Below, piece after piece: positions 15,696 through 24,997 of a stretch of DNA of 64,000 nt. A program made the translations under genes and the position numbers. How positions within the stretch are numbered: position 1 is the first letter of the stretch; each line of letters begins with the position of its first letter. The notes below the pieces were generated by a model that did no database searches, was not told the origin of the DNA, and saw nothing but the letters and a program-made list of their open reading frames with translations. The stretch spans positions 11,389 to 75,388 of the forward strand of contig MSTD01000029.1 of assembly GCA_001942045.1 (NCBI GenBank), read 5' to 3'. The DNA is from Mycolicibacterium porcinum (GTDB lineage Bacteria > Actinomycetota > Actinomycetes > Mycobacteriales > Mycobacteriaceae).

Positions 15696-18347
15696 ATGCC
15701 ATCCGGCATCGCCACCTTCCTCTTCACCGACATCGAGGGATCCACCCGCCGGTGGGAAGCCGACGCCGACGCCATGCGTGCCGCCCTCAGCCGACATGAC
15801 GAAGTGCTTCGCACCGCCGTCGAGAGCCACGGCGGGCAGGTGTTCAAACACACCGGCGACGGCATCTGCGCGGTCTTCACGTCGCCGTCTTCAGCCGTCG
15901 ACGCCGCGCTGGCGGCCCAGCTGGCGCTCGAATTGCCGGTCCGGATGGGCGTCGCCACCGGGGAGGCCGAGCGCCGCGACGCCGACTACTTCGGCGTGGC
16001 GCTCAACCGGGCAGCCCGGATCATGGCCGCCGGCCACGGTGGACAGATCCTGCTCGACGGGGTGACAGCAGGCCTGTTGAACGCCGTCGACCTGGTCTCG
16101 TTGGGGTCGAAGCGGCTCCGCGACATCGCGAAACCCGTGGACATCCATCAGGTCCGAGCCGCCGGACTGCGCACCGAGTTCCCGCCGCTGAACACGATCA
16201 ACGCCAGGCTGGGAAACCTGCGGGTTCCCACCACGAGCCTGGTCGGACGCGAGCTGGATCTGGCCGAACTGCACGCGGCCCTGAAGATGCACCGCCTGGT
16301 GACGTTGACCGGGGTCGGCGGGGTCGGAAAGACCCGTCTGGCGCTGGAGGTCGCCGCCCGGTCTGCCGACGCCTTTCCCGATGGCGTCTTCGTGATCGAG
16401 CTGGCCGCGGTCGGGGATCCGGCGGCGGTTCCGGACTCCGTCGCGACGGTGCTGGGAATCACCCAGCAGGCCGGGCTCACCGTTGCCGAGAGCGTCGCCG
16501 CAGCGCTCCAGGGCCGCACGCGGATCCTGGTTTTCGACAACTGTGAGCATGTCCTGAATGCGGCTGCCGACCTGATCGAGACAATCCTCGCCCAGTCGTC
16601 GACCGTCACCATCCTTGCCACCAGCCGGGAAGGCCTGCGGCTCAAGGACGAACAGCTGTGGCCGGTGTCATCCCTGGATATCGACGACGAATTGGGTTCC
16701 ACGGCGACCGCATTGTTCATCGAACGAGCCCAAGCAGTGTCACCTCACGCATCGTTCACCGCGCCGGCGGAGGGCGCCGCGATCGTCGAAATCTGCCGTC
16801 GCCTGGACGGAATACCGCTCGCGATCGAGCTGGCGGCATCCCGCATCGTGTCGATGACGGCAACTGAGATCCGCGAGCGCCTGGACGACCGTTTCCGGTT
16901 GCTGGTGGGGTCGCGCCGAGGGCTGGAACGCCATCAGACGCTTAGCCAAGCCGTGCAATGGTCCTACGATCTACTCGATGCTGATGAAAGGTCCTTACTG
17001 ACAACACTTTCCGTGTTCAACGGCGGGTTCAACCTGGCGGCGGCGTGTGCGGTCGCCGGCTCCGGTGACGAACTGGAGACACTGGACTTGCTCGACGCCC
17101 TCGTCCGCAAGTCGCTGCTGGTGGCAGACCGGACGTCGCCACACACCCGCTTCTCCATGCTGGAGACGATCCGCCAGTTCGCCGAGGGACAGCTCGTCGA
17201 CCACGGGGACGCGCGGGCGGCGCGCAGTGCGCACGCGCACTACTTCGCCGCCATGGAACCCGAAGTCCACGCGTTGTGGGACAGTCCGCGGCAACGCGAA
17301 GCCTATGAGTGGTTCAACCTCGAGTTGGCGAACCTGCGTGCAGGATTTCGCTGGGCTACCGACAACGGTGACCTGGATACGGCTGCCGCGATCGCGGTCA
17401 ACGCCGCAACTCTCGGGTACTACGTCGAGCACTGGGAGCCGATCAGCTGGACCGAGGAACTCATTCCGCCCGCCGAGGCCTGCAAGCATCCGAGGCTGGC
17501 CCAGTTGTACGCCGCCACCACCAATTGTGCTGCGGTAGGGCGGGTGGACGACTTCGCCAGGTACGCGGCAGCCGGGCAGAAGGCAATCGAGAGCGGACAA
17601 TACGACGAGGTGAGCGATGAACTCGCCAGCATGATCGCGGCCGGCTACAGCACGACGGGCCAAGCGGCGCGGGCCATCGAATGGTGCCGGGCGACCATCG
17701 CTCGCATCCCGGAGCCACATACCGGGAGCCTCACGGTGATGGTGGTGGCATTGGCCATCGCCGGCGCGACGTCCGAGGCCTTGGCACAGTCGGAGGGCCT
17801 GCTCGCGCTCGCCGACCATACCGACAACCCCAGCATGGCCGGTGCCGCACTCCTCGGATACGGCTGGGCACGCCGGGACGCCGATCCCGCCGCTGCCTAC
17901 GATGCGCTCCGGCGCGCCCTGGTCGTCGCTGACGACAGCGGAGACCGTCAGCAATCATCAATCGTTGCAGGCCTTCTCACCGGTTTGGCCGCCGGTCGCG
18001 GCGAGTTCGACGATGCCCTCGGCTACATCACCCAAACCATCCGGCACTACCACGACACCGGCACCGTCGAGCTGATGCGCAGCGGTCTGAGTCTGCTCGC
18101 CGCCGTCCTGGACCAGATGGGCCACCACGAATCGGCCGCGACCATCAACGGGTTCGCCGCCTCAGCCCTCGCGCGTGCCAGTTTTCCCGAGATCACTGCC
18201 GCCGTCACGCATCTGAAAGAGGTTCTGGGCGACGAACGCTACCGCTCGTTGTCGATGACCGGTGCAGCCATGACCACCACCGAGATCACCGACTACGCAT
18301 TCGACACCATCACCCGGGCCCGGTCCGAACTGGCCGCCGAGGCCTGA
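15696..18347 (+). CDS. Adenylyl cyclase-domain regulator with NB-ARC-type ATPase and TPR-like repeats
   Basis: An 883-residue cytoplasmic protein. Residues 1-160 form a class III nucleotide cyclase domain: FLFTDIEGSTRRW with metal-binding Asp, the second metal Asp in FKHTGDGICAVF, and the transition-state Asn/Arg in VALNRAARIM, so it may be active. Then comes an AAA/NB-ARC-like NTPase: GVGGVGKTRLAL P-loop at about 208-219, ILVFDNCEHVL Walker B, and GIPLAIELAASRI. The C-terminal half is helical TPR-like repeats. M. tuberculosis has several cyclase-ATPase-LuxR proteins of this kind; this one ends without an obvious LuxR helix-turn-helix, so its output would be cAMP or protein contacts. It converges with the tetR gene, 3 bp apart. 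Confidence 0.85.
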   Translation: MPSGIATFLFTDIEGSTRRWEADADAMRAALSRHDEVLRTAVESHGGQVFKHTGDGICAVFTSPSSAVDAALAAQLALELPVRMGVATGEAERRDADYFGVALNRAARIMAAGHGGQILLDGVTAGLLNAVDLVSLGSKRLRDIAKPVDIHQVRAAGLRTEFPPLNTINARLGNLRVPTTSLVGRELDLAELHAALKMHRLVTLTGVGGVGKTRLALEVAARSADAFPDGVFVIELAAVGDPAAVPDSVATVLGITQQAGLTVAESVAAALQGRTRILVFDNCEHVLNAAADLIETILAQSSTVTILATSREGLRLKDEQLWPVSSLDIDDELGSTATALFIERAQAVSPHASFTAPAEGAAIVEICRRLDGIPLAIELAASRIVSMTATEIRERLDDRFRLLVGSRRGLERHQTLSQAVQWSYDLLDADERSLLTTLSVFNGGFNLAAACAVAGSGDELETLDLLDALVRKSLLVADRTSPHTRFSMLETIRQFAEGQLVDHGDARAARSAHAHYFAAMEPEVHALWDSPRQREAYEWFNLELANLRAGFRWATDNGDLDTAAAIAVNAATLGYYVEHWEPISWTEELIPPAEACKHPRLAQLYAATTNCAAVGRVDDFARYAAAGQKAIESGQYDEVSDELASMIAAGYSTTGQAARAIEWCRATIARIPEPHTGSLTVMVVALAIAGATSEALAQSEGLLALADHTDNPSMAGAALLGYGWARRDADPAAAYDALRRALVVADDSGDRQQSSIVAGLLTGLAAGRGEFDDALGYITQTIRHYHDTGTVELMRSGLSLLAAVLDQMGHHESAATINGFAASALARASFPEITAAVTHLKEVLGDERYRSLSMTGAAMTTTEITDYAFDTITRARSELAAEA

Positions 18348-18350
18348 CGG

Positions 18351-18935
18351 TCAGTCGGCGCCGACGCTCCGCAACAGCAACGTCAGGCTTGTCCCGGCGT
18401 CGTCGAGTGGTTGCAGCGAGCGGGCGCTACGACACTGAATGATGGCGCCCTCGAGAGAACTGACGATGAAGCTGCCGAGCGAGCCCGCGGTCGCGGCGTC
18501 AACACCCTTGGATTCGATCGAAGCGGCGATCACCCTGGCCCAATCAGCAAACACCGTCGCGGAGGCTTCACGCACCGCGAGGGCATCGGGACCGGCCTGG
18601 GCAGCGGCGACGATGGGACACCCGCCACTGAAATCACTGCCGATCAGGTTCTGTTTCCAGCCGGCGATGAAGGCACCGATCACGTCCTCAGCGGGCAGCG
18701 CCTGCGTGAGCTCCTCGATCCTGGCGGTGATGATCCGGCCGGCCTCCAGCGTCGCCTGTTCCATCAACTCTGTTTTTCCGGCCGGAAAGTGCTGGTAGAT
18801 CGAGCCGCGTGCGGTGTTGCTCCGGTCCAACAGATCGCTGAGCCCGGTCGCGTGGACGCCGTACTCGCGCATCAACTCGATTGCGCTCTGGATGAGACGC
18901 TCTCGCGGGCCCGCCACTGCTGTCACTCTCTCCAT
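18351..18935 (-). CDS. TetR regulator (LmrA/YxaF type) divergent from mmpL
   Basis: A 194-residue TetR repressor of the LmrA/YxaF group: helix-turn-helix around GVHATGLSDLLDRSNTARGSIYQHFPAGKTEL, here split as ATGLSDLLDRSN and TARGSIYQHFPAGK, then the C-terminal domain with SGGCPIVAAAQ. The ATG at 18935 is used; a GTG at 18917 has a better-spaced GGAGAG and is an alternative. The upstream gap to mmpL (19003) contains two TAGACC-N4-GGTCTA-type palindromes, a motif I recall from LmrA/QdoR-type repressors, so it most likely represses itself and the transporter and responds to a hydrophobic ligand. Confidence 0.88.
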   Translation of the reverse strand: MERVTAVAGPRERLIQSAIELMREYGVHATGLSDLLDRSNTARGSIYQHFPAGKTELMEQATLEAGRIITARIEELTQALPAEDVIGAFIAGWKQNLIGSDFSGGCPIVAAAQAGPDALAVREASATVFADWARVIAASIESKGVDAATAGSLGSFIVSSLEGAIIQCRSARSLQPLDDAGTSLTLLLRSVGAD

Positions 18936-18943
18936 CGCCCGAA

Positions 18944-18992
18944 TAGACCAGTTGGTCCATCCTAGTCGACTACGCATAGACCGATTGGTCTA
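18944..18992. promoter_or_regulatory. Two TetR operators between tetR and mmpL
   Basis: TAGACCAGTTGGTCCA (18944-18959, one mismatch) and TAGACCGATTGGTCTA (18977-18992, perfect 6-bp arms) start 33 bp apart, about three helical turns. The first is 8 bp from the tetR start and the second 10 bp from the mmpL ATG, so each divergent gene has its own site. Confidence 0.75.
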
Positions 18993-19002
18993 CGATCCGG
19001 GA

Positions 19003-22000
19003 ATGCATGATCTTGCGATCTTCAGCAAACTCACGCGAGCCTGCGTGAAGCATGCTTGGTGGGTGCTCGGTGCCTGGCTGGTCCTGGCCGGTGCACTCAA
19101 CCTGGCGATTCCCCAGTTGGAACACACGGTCGCCGAACGCTCCGCGCCGTTCACCCCGGAAAGCCCGACCACCGAAACCCTGCGGCAGATGTCCCGCGAC
19201 TTCGGCGTCCCCGACACCACCGCGGTCGGCAGCATCGTGGTGTCGAGCGACCGGCAGCTCGGCGCCGCCGACGCCGCCTACTACCGCGACCTGGTGGCGC
19301 GCCTGGTGGCCGACGCCGACGACGTCGCCTACGTGCTGGACACCTACGGCACACCGGGACTGGAGAAACTCGGACTGAGCCCGGACGGCAAGGCCATCCA
19401 CCTGATCGTCGCGACCACCGGCGACGTCGGCTCCACCCGCGCGCACCGGTCCACCGAGAACGTCCGCGCCGCAGTCGATGCGCTACCACGCCCGCCAGGC
19501 GTCGACGTGCACTTCACGGGTGCCGCCCCCACACTGTCGGACCTGTTCTCCGCCATCGACACGTCACTGGCCATCATCACGGTGGTCTCGGTAGTGCTGA
19601 TCACGCTGTTGCTGCTGGCGGTGTACCGCTCACTGCTGACCGCGATGATCCCGCTACTCACCGTGGGCATTTCGCTGGGCGTGGCCCGCCCGGTGGTCTC
19701 ATGGCTCGGCGCCGGCGAGCTGCTGTCGGTATCCAACTTCACCATCGCGCTCGTCACCGCCATGGTGCTCGGGGCCGGCACCGACTACGGCATCTTCCTG
19801 CTGGCGAACTACCACGAGGGCAGACGCAAGGGACTGTCCGTCGACGACTCGGTGGCCCGCTCTGGCGCGCACACCGCCGGCATCGTCATCGCGTCGGCGC
19901 TGACCATCGCCGGTGCCGGAATGGCCATGCTGTTCACCAAGATCGGAATGTTCCGCACCGCCGGACCACCGATCGCACTATCGATCGCCATCACCGTGGC
20001 GGTCAGCCTGACCCTCACCCCGGCCATCATGGCGCTGTGGGGCCGGCGTGGGTACGCCGAACCCCGGCCGCTGGACGAACGGCGCTGGCGCAAGCGCGGC
20101 GCCGCGATCGTGCGCCGGGCACCCGCCCTGGTCGCCGCGTCACTGGTGTTCCTGCTCGCCACCAGCGCTGTGCTGATCACGTTCCAGCCCAACATCGATG
20201 AGAACGCCATGCAATTGCGGTCCACCGACAGCAAGCGCGGCTATGACGCGGTCTACCGGCACTGGAGAGTCAACGAGGCCGCACCTGAATTCGTCACCAT
20301 CCGGGCCGACCACGACATGCGCAATACCAACGACCTGGCCGCGCTGGACCTCATCGCGATGTCGATCGGCAACGTTCCGCAGGTGGCTTACGTCCGGTCG
20401 ATCACCCGGCCCGACGGAAAGCCGTTGCCCGAGACGGCGATCGGATCCCTCACCGCGCGGGTCGGTGACGGCCTGGCCGACGCACACGATCGGGTCGAGC
20501 AGGCCATCCCGCAGCTCAAGCAGCTCGCGGCCGGGGTGACACAGCTGCACGACGGCTCGGCCGGTGCGGCAGACAGGCTGCCCGAACTGGCCAAGGGCGC
20601 GCACGATCTCGTCACCTTGACCCGGAACCTGCTCGGCACCCTCGAATCCGCGAACCGGGTGGTCAACACCGTCTCGGACGGGTCGCTCGATGTGGCCACC
20701 GTGGTGCGCACCATGTCCGGTGCCACCGATGCGCTGGAGGGGGCGGTCGATGAAATCGACGCCACCCGAGACAGATTGGCCGCTCCCACCGCGGCTGTGC
20801 GCGCGGTGTTCGATCCGCTCACGGCAGCCGATCCCGGGCCGGGCTGCGCCGCGGACTGTATGCGGGCGCGGCAGGCCTTCGCCGACCTCAACGCCGCCAC
20901 CGGTGGGCAGGCGCTGCTCGCGATCAACGGTTTGACCCTCGCCGCACCGCTGGTACCCGAGCGTCCGGTGAGCACCGCGCTGAACACCCTGCCCGATCTC
21001 CGTGCGGCCATCAAAGGCCTTCGGACCATGCTCGACCAGTTGGGCACCCGCACGCCCGAGCAGACCCGCGCAGATCTCAATCGGCTCATGTCCGGAATCA
21101 ACGAACTGTCAACGGGTCTGAGTCGCCTCACAGCCGGGCTGGGCCAGGTCAAATCCGGCACCGACACCATGGTGGCGCTGACCACCGAACTCGGTACCGG
21201 GCTCGACCGAGCGTCGGACTTCCTGCACCGCCTGTCCACCGACACCGCCACCGGTGCGGGACGCGGTTTCTACCTACCCGAGGAGGGTCGTGTCGACCGC
21301 AGGTTCACCGCCGGTGAGCGGCTTCTCATCTCACCCGACGGGCACAGCGCCCGGATGATGGTGGTGTGGGCGGTGAATCCGTATGGCGCCGAGGCGATGG
21401 GCGCGGTACCGGATGTCATCGCCGCGGCGAACAACGCGGCGACGGGAACGGTGCTGGAGCACGCCCAGATCGAATCGACCGGCCTGGCCTCACTCTCACA
21501 ACGCCACATCGACCAGACCTGGCGTGACTTCGCGCTTTTCGGCGTGGTCGCGGTCGCTGCCGTATTGCTGGTGCTGATCGTCATGCTGCGCAGTCTGGTG
21601 GCACCCGTACTGATGATCGCGGCGGTGGTGCTGTCGTTCGGCGCGGCGGCCGGAATGTCCACGCTGATCTGGCAACACCTCATCGGAATCAACCTGGACT
21701 GGTCGGTGTTCCCCGTCTCGTTCATGGCCCTGGTCGCCGTCGGCGCCGACTACAGCATGCTGTTCGCCGCCCGCATTCGCGAGGAGTCCCACAGTGGTGT
21801 GATCAGCGGCATCATCCGCGGGTTCGGCAGCACCGGCAGCGTGATCACCACTGCGGGAGTCGTTTTCGCGATCACGATGTTCGCCCTCACCAGCGGAACG
21901 GTGCTCAACCTGGTTCAGATCGGCTCCACGATCGGCATCGGCCTGCTGCTCGACATCACCGTGGTGCGGACGTACCTGGTCCCCGCCGCGATGAGTCTGC

Positions 22001-22035
22001 TGGGCGAGCGCATGTGGTGGCCGGCCCGCGCGTAG
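19003..22035 (+). CDS. MmpL family RND transporter under TetR control
   Basis: A 1010-residue transporter with the MmpL plan: N-terminal helix (WWVLGAWLVLAGALNLAI, about residues 18-35), first periplasmic domain, helices carrying GAGTDYGIFLLANYHEGR with the first Asp-Tyr, a long helical periplasmic domain (about 400-830), and a second helix bundle with VAVGADYSMLFAARIREES. The ATG at 19003 gives the usual short N-terminus; upstream codons would run through the operators. Its substrate is probably a lipid or an amphiphilic drug-like compound; the divergent TetR suggests inducible efflux. No mmpS is adjacent. It ends 5 bp from the convergent phosphotransferase gene. Confidence 0.93.
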   Translation: MHDLAIFSKLTRACVKHAWWVLGAWLVLAGALNLAIPQLEHTVAERSAPFTPESPTTETLRQMSRDFGVPDTTAVGSIVVSSDRQLGAADAAYYRDLVARLVADADDVAYVLDTYGTPGLEKLGLSPDGKAIHLIVATTGDVGSTRAHRSTENVRAAVDALPRPPGVDVHFTGAAPTLSDLFSAIDTSLAIITVVSVVLITLLLLAVYRSLLTAMIPLLTVGISLGVARPVVSWLGAGELLSVSNFTIALVTAMVLGAGTDYGIFLLANYHEGRRKGLSVDDSVARSGAHTAGIVIASALTIAGAGMAMLFTKIGMFRTAGPPIALSIAITVAVSLTLTPAIMALWGRRGYAEPRPLDERRWRKRGAAIVRRAPALVAASLVFLLATSAVLITFQPNIDENAMQLRSTDSKRGYDAVYRHWRVNEAAPEFVTIRADHDMRNTNDLAALDLIAMSIGNVPQVAYVRSITRPDGKPLPETAIGSLTARVGDGLADAHDRVEQAIPQLKQLAAGVTQLHDGSAGAADRLPELAKGAHDLVTLTRNLLGTLESANRVVNTVSDGSLDVATVVRTMSGATDALEGAVDEIDATRDRLAAPTAAVRAVFDPLTAADPGPGCAADCMRARQAFADLNAATGGQALLAINGLTLAAPLVPERPVSTALNTLPDLRAAIKGLRTMLDQLGTRTPEQTRADLNRLMSGINELSTGLSRLTAGLGQVKSGTDTMVALTTELGTGLDRASDFLHRLSTDTATGAGRGFYLPEEGRVDRRFTAGERLLISPDGHSARMMVVWAVNPYGAEAMGAVPDVIAAANNAATGTVLEHAQIESTGLASLSQRHIDQTWRDFALFGVVAVAAVLLVLIVMLRSLVAPVLMIAAVVLSFGAAAGMSTLIWQHLIGINLDWSVFPVSFMALVAVGADYSMLFAARIREESHSGVISGIIRGFGSTGSVITTAGVVFAITMFALTSGTVLNLVQIGSTIGIGLLLDITVVRTYLVPAAMSLLGERMWWPARA

Positions 22036-22040
22036 TGGGC

Positions 22041-22922
22041 CTAGCCACCACGTCCCGGTCGCAACGCCCGGAACGCTTCGAGCTGGCGGGCCTGGTATTC
22101 GGCGTCCTCGGCGTCGATCACCCGCGTGGATGCGGTCGCCCTGTCGTAGGCGACCTCGTCGCGGATGCGCTGCCGGATCAATTGCCGCAGGGCGATTTCG
22201 TCGATTCGACCGGCTGTGCCGCCGGCAGCCAGGTAGTGCTCGACGAATCGCTGCGCGGCGGTCAAGTCGAGGGTGTCGCGGCCGAGGCCCCACTCCCAGG
22301 CCGCACCAGCGAGCTCCGACTCCGCGCTCCCAATGCTCGCCTCATCCCAGTCGATCAGGCCGATGATCCGGCCTTGACGATCTACCAGGACGTTGTCCGC
22401 GTAGAAGTCACCGTGGACGAGTTGTTGTGTCGCAGAACCGAAGCCGGCGAGCCAGTCGTCGAGAGCCGGATCGGACAGGTCGGGGACGGACGCCGCCGGG
22501 GTGTGTCGGACTGGCGCCGGCGGCAGCCGAACCGTTGAGAGTGCCGCGTGCACGCGAGCCAGTAGATCGGCGGCAGCCAGCCGCTGGTTCTCGTCGGTGT
22601 CGTCTCCGGCAAGCCCATCGACGAAGGGCCACACCGTGATTGGGCGGTCGCCGATCCGGACCACGGTGCGACCGTCCACCGCCGGTATCGGGCCGATCGC
22701 CTCGGGTACAGCCTCCGCTGCGGCGCGCGCGACGGCTCCGCACCAGGCCAGATCCTCATCGCGGCGCCACGCTGCACCAACCCTGACCACGTACCTGCCG
22801 ACACGGAACGCTGCCGCCTCCTGCCCGCCGGACAACCGATGTGGGGCTGCCTCATCGGTGATCTCGATCTGCCACGCTGCCAGAACTGCCTCGACCGTGG
22901 CCGCCGGCAATTCGGTCGTCAC
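22041..22922 (-). CDS. Aminoglycoside phosphotransferase-like (APH) kinase
   Basis: A 293-residue protein-kinase-like phosphotransferase. It has FRVGRYVVRVG (ATP-lysine region equivalent), WPFVDGLAGDD, the catalytic loop LVHGDFYADNVLVD (Asp and Asn present) and the metal-binding IGLIDWDEASIG. Such enzymes phosphorylate a small molecule, either an antibiotic or a metabolite; nothing here indicates which. GTG at 22922 yields a natural VTTELPAATV start with GGGG upstream; a TTG at 22952 is possible. A terminator separates it from pckG, so it probably has its own promoter. Confidence 0.82.
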   Translation of the reverse strand: MTTELPAATVEAVLAAWQIEITDEAAPHRLSGGQEAAAFRVGRYVVRVGAAWRRDEDLAWCGAVARAAAEAVPEAIGPIPAVDGRTVVRIGDRPITVWPFVDGLAGDDTDENQRLAAADLLARVHAALSTVRLPPAPVRHTPAASVPDLSDPALDDWLAGFGSATQQLVHGDFYADNVLVDRQGRIIGLIDWDEASIGSAESELAGAAWEWGLGRDTLDLTAAQRFVEHYLAAGGTAGRIDEIALRQLIRQRIRDEVAYDRATASTRVIDAEDAEYQARQLEAFRALRPGRGG

Positions 22923-22959
22923 GAGATAATCCCCAATGTCTCTGGCCTCCAACGCAAAC

Positions 22960-22988
22960 GCGCACCCTCGCCGATCACGAGGGTGCGC
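22960..22988 (-). terminator. Terminator of pckG
   Basis: A perfect 11-bp stem (GCGCACCCTCG / CGAGGGTGCGC) with a 7-nt loop lies 27 bp after the pckG stop and just before the kinase gene. There is no clear U-tract. Confidence 0.65.
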
Positions 22989-23014
22989 GTACTGCTTGTG
23001 CGGTGCGGTGCCGG

Positions 23015-24841
23015 TCAGGCCTCTTCGGCCAGACGGTGCTTGAGGGCGTCGAACTCGTCCTTGATGCCGGTCGGCAGCTTCTCACCGACGAACTCGAACC
23101 ACTCCTCGATCAGCGGGAGCTCGGCCCGCCACTCCTCGGCGTTGACGGCCAGGGCCTCGTCCACATCGGCGGGATCCACGTCGAGCCCGGACAGGTCCAG
23201 GTCGGCCGCGGTCGGCACGATGCCGATCGGGGTGCTCTTGCCGTCGGCCTTGTGCTCGATGCGCTCGATGGCCCACTTCAGCACGCGGCTGTTCTCGCCG
23301 AAGCCCGGCCACAGGAAGCGGCCGTCCTCGCCGCGACGGAACCAGTTGACGAAGAACACCGCGGGCATCTTGGACTCGTCGGCATTCTTGCCGATGTTGA
23401 TCCAGTGCTGGAAGTAGTCACCGACGTTGTAGCCCAGGAACGGCAGCATGGCCATCGGGTCGCGGCGCACGGTGCCGACCTTGCCCTCGGCGGCGGCGGT
23501 CTGCTCGGAACCGAGGGTCGCGCCGATGAAGACGCCGTGCTGCCAGTCGCGGGCCTGCGTCACCAGCGGGACCGTGGTCTTGCGGCGGCCACCGAACAGG
23601 ATCGCCGAGATCGGCACGCCCTGCGGGTCGTCCCATTCCGGCGCCAGCGTCGGGCACTGGGCGATCGGGGTGCAGTAGCGCGAGTTCGGGTGCGCCGCCT
23701 TGTCTTCCGACTCGCGGTACCAGTCGTGGCCCTTCCAGTCGATCAGGTGATCGGGGTCGCCCTCCAGGCCTTCCCACCACACGTCGTTGTCGTCGGTCTT
23801 GGCGACGTTGGTGAAGACGGTGTTGCCCGCGGCGATGGTCTTCATCGCGTTCGGGTTGGAGTCCCAGTTGGTGCCGGGCGCGACGCCGAAGAAGCCGAAC
23901 TCGGGGTTGACGGCATACAGGCGACCGTCCTTACCGAACCGCATCCAGGCGATGTCGTCGCCGACGGTCTCGGCGCGCCAGCCGGGGATGGTGGGCTGCA
24001 GCATCGCCAGGTTGGTCTTGCCACAGGCCGACGGGAACGCCGCGGCGATGAAGTAGGCCTTGTTCTCGGGGGAGATCAGCTTGACGATCAGCATGTGCTC
24101 GGCGAGCCAGCCCTCGTCGTGGGCCATCGCCGAGGCGATGCGCAGCGAGTAGCACTTCTTGCCCAGCAGGGCGTTGCCGCCGTAACCCGAGCCGAAGCTC
24201 ATGATCTCGCGGGTCTCCGGGAAGTGGGTGATGTACTTGGTGTCGTTGCACGGCCACGGCACGTCCTTCTGGCCGGGCTCCAGCGGTGCGCCGATCGAGT
24301 GCAGCGCCTTGACGAAGAAGCCGTCGTCACCGAGCTTGTCGAGCGCGGCCTGGCCCATGCGGGTCATGGTGCGCATCGAGACCACGACGTACTCGGAATC
24401 GGTGATCTCCACACCGAGCTTGGGATCCTCGGCGTCCAGCGGACCCATGCAGAACGGCACCACGTACATGGTGCGACCGCGCATCGAACCGCGGTAGAGA
24501 TCGGTCAGGATCCCGCGCATCTCGGTGGGATCCATCCAGTTGTTGGTGGGACCGGCATCGATCTCACGCTCGGAGCAGATGAAGGTGCGCGACTCGACGC
24601 GGGCGACGTCGGACGGATCGGAGAGCGCCAGGTAGGAGTTCGGCTGCTTCTCTTCGTTGAGCTTCTGGAAGGTGCCTGCCTCGACCAGGTGAGCGGCCAG
24701 GCGGTCGTACTCCTCGGCGGACCCGTCGGCGAAAACCACGCGATCGGGTTGAGTCAGCTCTGCGACCTCCTGGACCCAGGCCAGCAGACCCTGATGTTTC
24801 GTCGGTGCGGTGTCCAGACCCGGAATGGTCGCTGAGGTCAT
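23015..24841 (-). CDS. pckG: Phosphoenolpyruvate carboxykinase (GTP)
   Basis: Converts oxaloacetate and GTP to phosphoenolpyruvate, the gateway from TCA intermediates to sugars, and essential for growth on fatty acids or cholesterol in pathogenic mycobacteria. The 608-residue length fits the GTP-type family. Visible: [15 protein letters not shown], the P-loop with reactive cysteine in [16 protein letters not shown], and [19 protein letters not shown]. The ATG at 24841 is chosen because CAGGAG precedes it; an upstream in-frame start would add 14 residues. In M. tuberculosis the same gene (Rv0211, pckA) follows Rv0209-Rv0210, as here. Two inverted repeats in the 156-bp upstream gap are candidate control sites. 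Confidence 0.97.
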   Translation of the reverse strand: MTSATIPGLDTAPTKHQGLLAWVQEVAELTQPDRVVFADGSAEEYDRLAAHLVEAGTFQKLNEEKQPNSYLALSDPSDVARVESRTFICSEREIDAGPTNNWMDPTEMRGILTDLYRGSMRGRTMYVVPFCMGPLDAEDPKLGVEITDSEYVVVSMRTMTRMGQAALDKLGDDGFFVKALHSIGAPLEPGQKDVPWPCNDTKYITHFPETREIMSFGSGYGGNALLGKKCYSLRIASAMAHDEGWLAEHMLIVKLISPENKAYFIAAAFPSACGKTNLAMLQPTIPGWRAETVGDDIAWMRFGKDGRLYAVNPEFGFFGVAPGTNWDSNPNAMKTIAAGNTVFTNVAKTDDNDVWWEGLEGDPDHLIDWKGHDWYRESEDKAAHPNSRYCTPIAQCPTLAPEWDDPQGVPISAILFGGRRKTTVPLVTQARDWQHGVFIGATLGSEQTAAAEGKVGTVRRDPMAMLPFLGYNVGDYFQHWINIGKNADESKMPAVFFVNWFRRGEDGRFLWPGFGENSRVLKWAIERIEHKADGKSTPIGIVPTAADLDLSGLDVDPADVDEALAVNAEEWRAELPLIEEWFEFVGEKLPTGIKDEFDALKHRLAEEA

Positions 24842-24896
24842 CAAATTCTCCTGCGTAGGTTTGTGGAACCCAAGCCACGTCACGACGCGGTCACGG

Positions 24897-24955
24897 CTAC
24901 CCCTTGGGTAGAGGTTAACGCGGGTGACATACCCACGGTGAACCAGTGGTATGTC
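24897..24955. promoter_or_regulatory. Two inverted repeats upstream of pckG
   Basis: CTACCC-CTT-GGGTAG is a perfect 15-bp palindrome at 24897-24911, 55 bp before the pckG ATG. GACATACC (24926-24933) and GGTATGTC (24948-24955) form 8-bp arms 14 bp apart. Both lie where a promoter for the leftward pckG would be. The binding proteins are unknown. Confidence 0.4.
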
Positions 24956-24997
24956 CGATCACTCACAGGAACGATTCAGATCAACGTTATCAGGTGG

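Noticed and set aside
23003-24835. 610-codon open frame antisense to pckG
   Set aside because: Composition is that of a complementary-strand shadow; pckG is unmistakable on the other strand.
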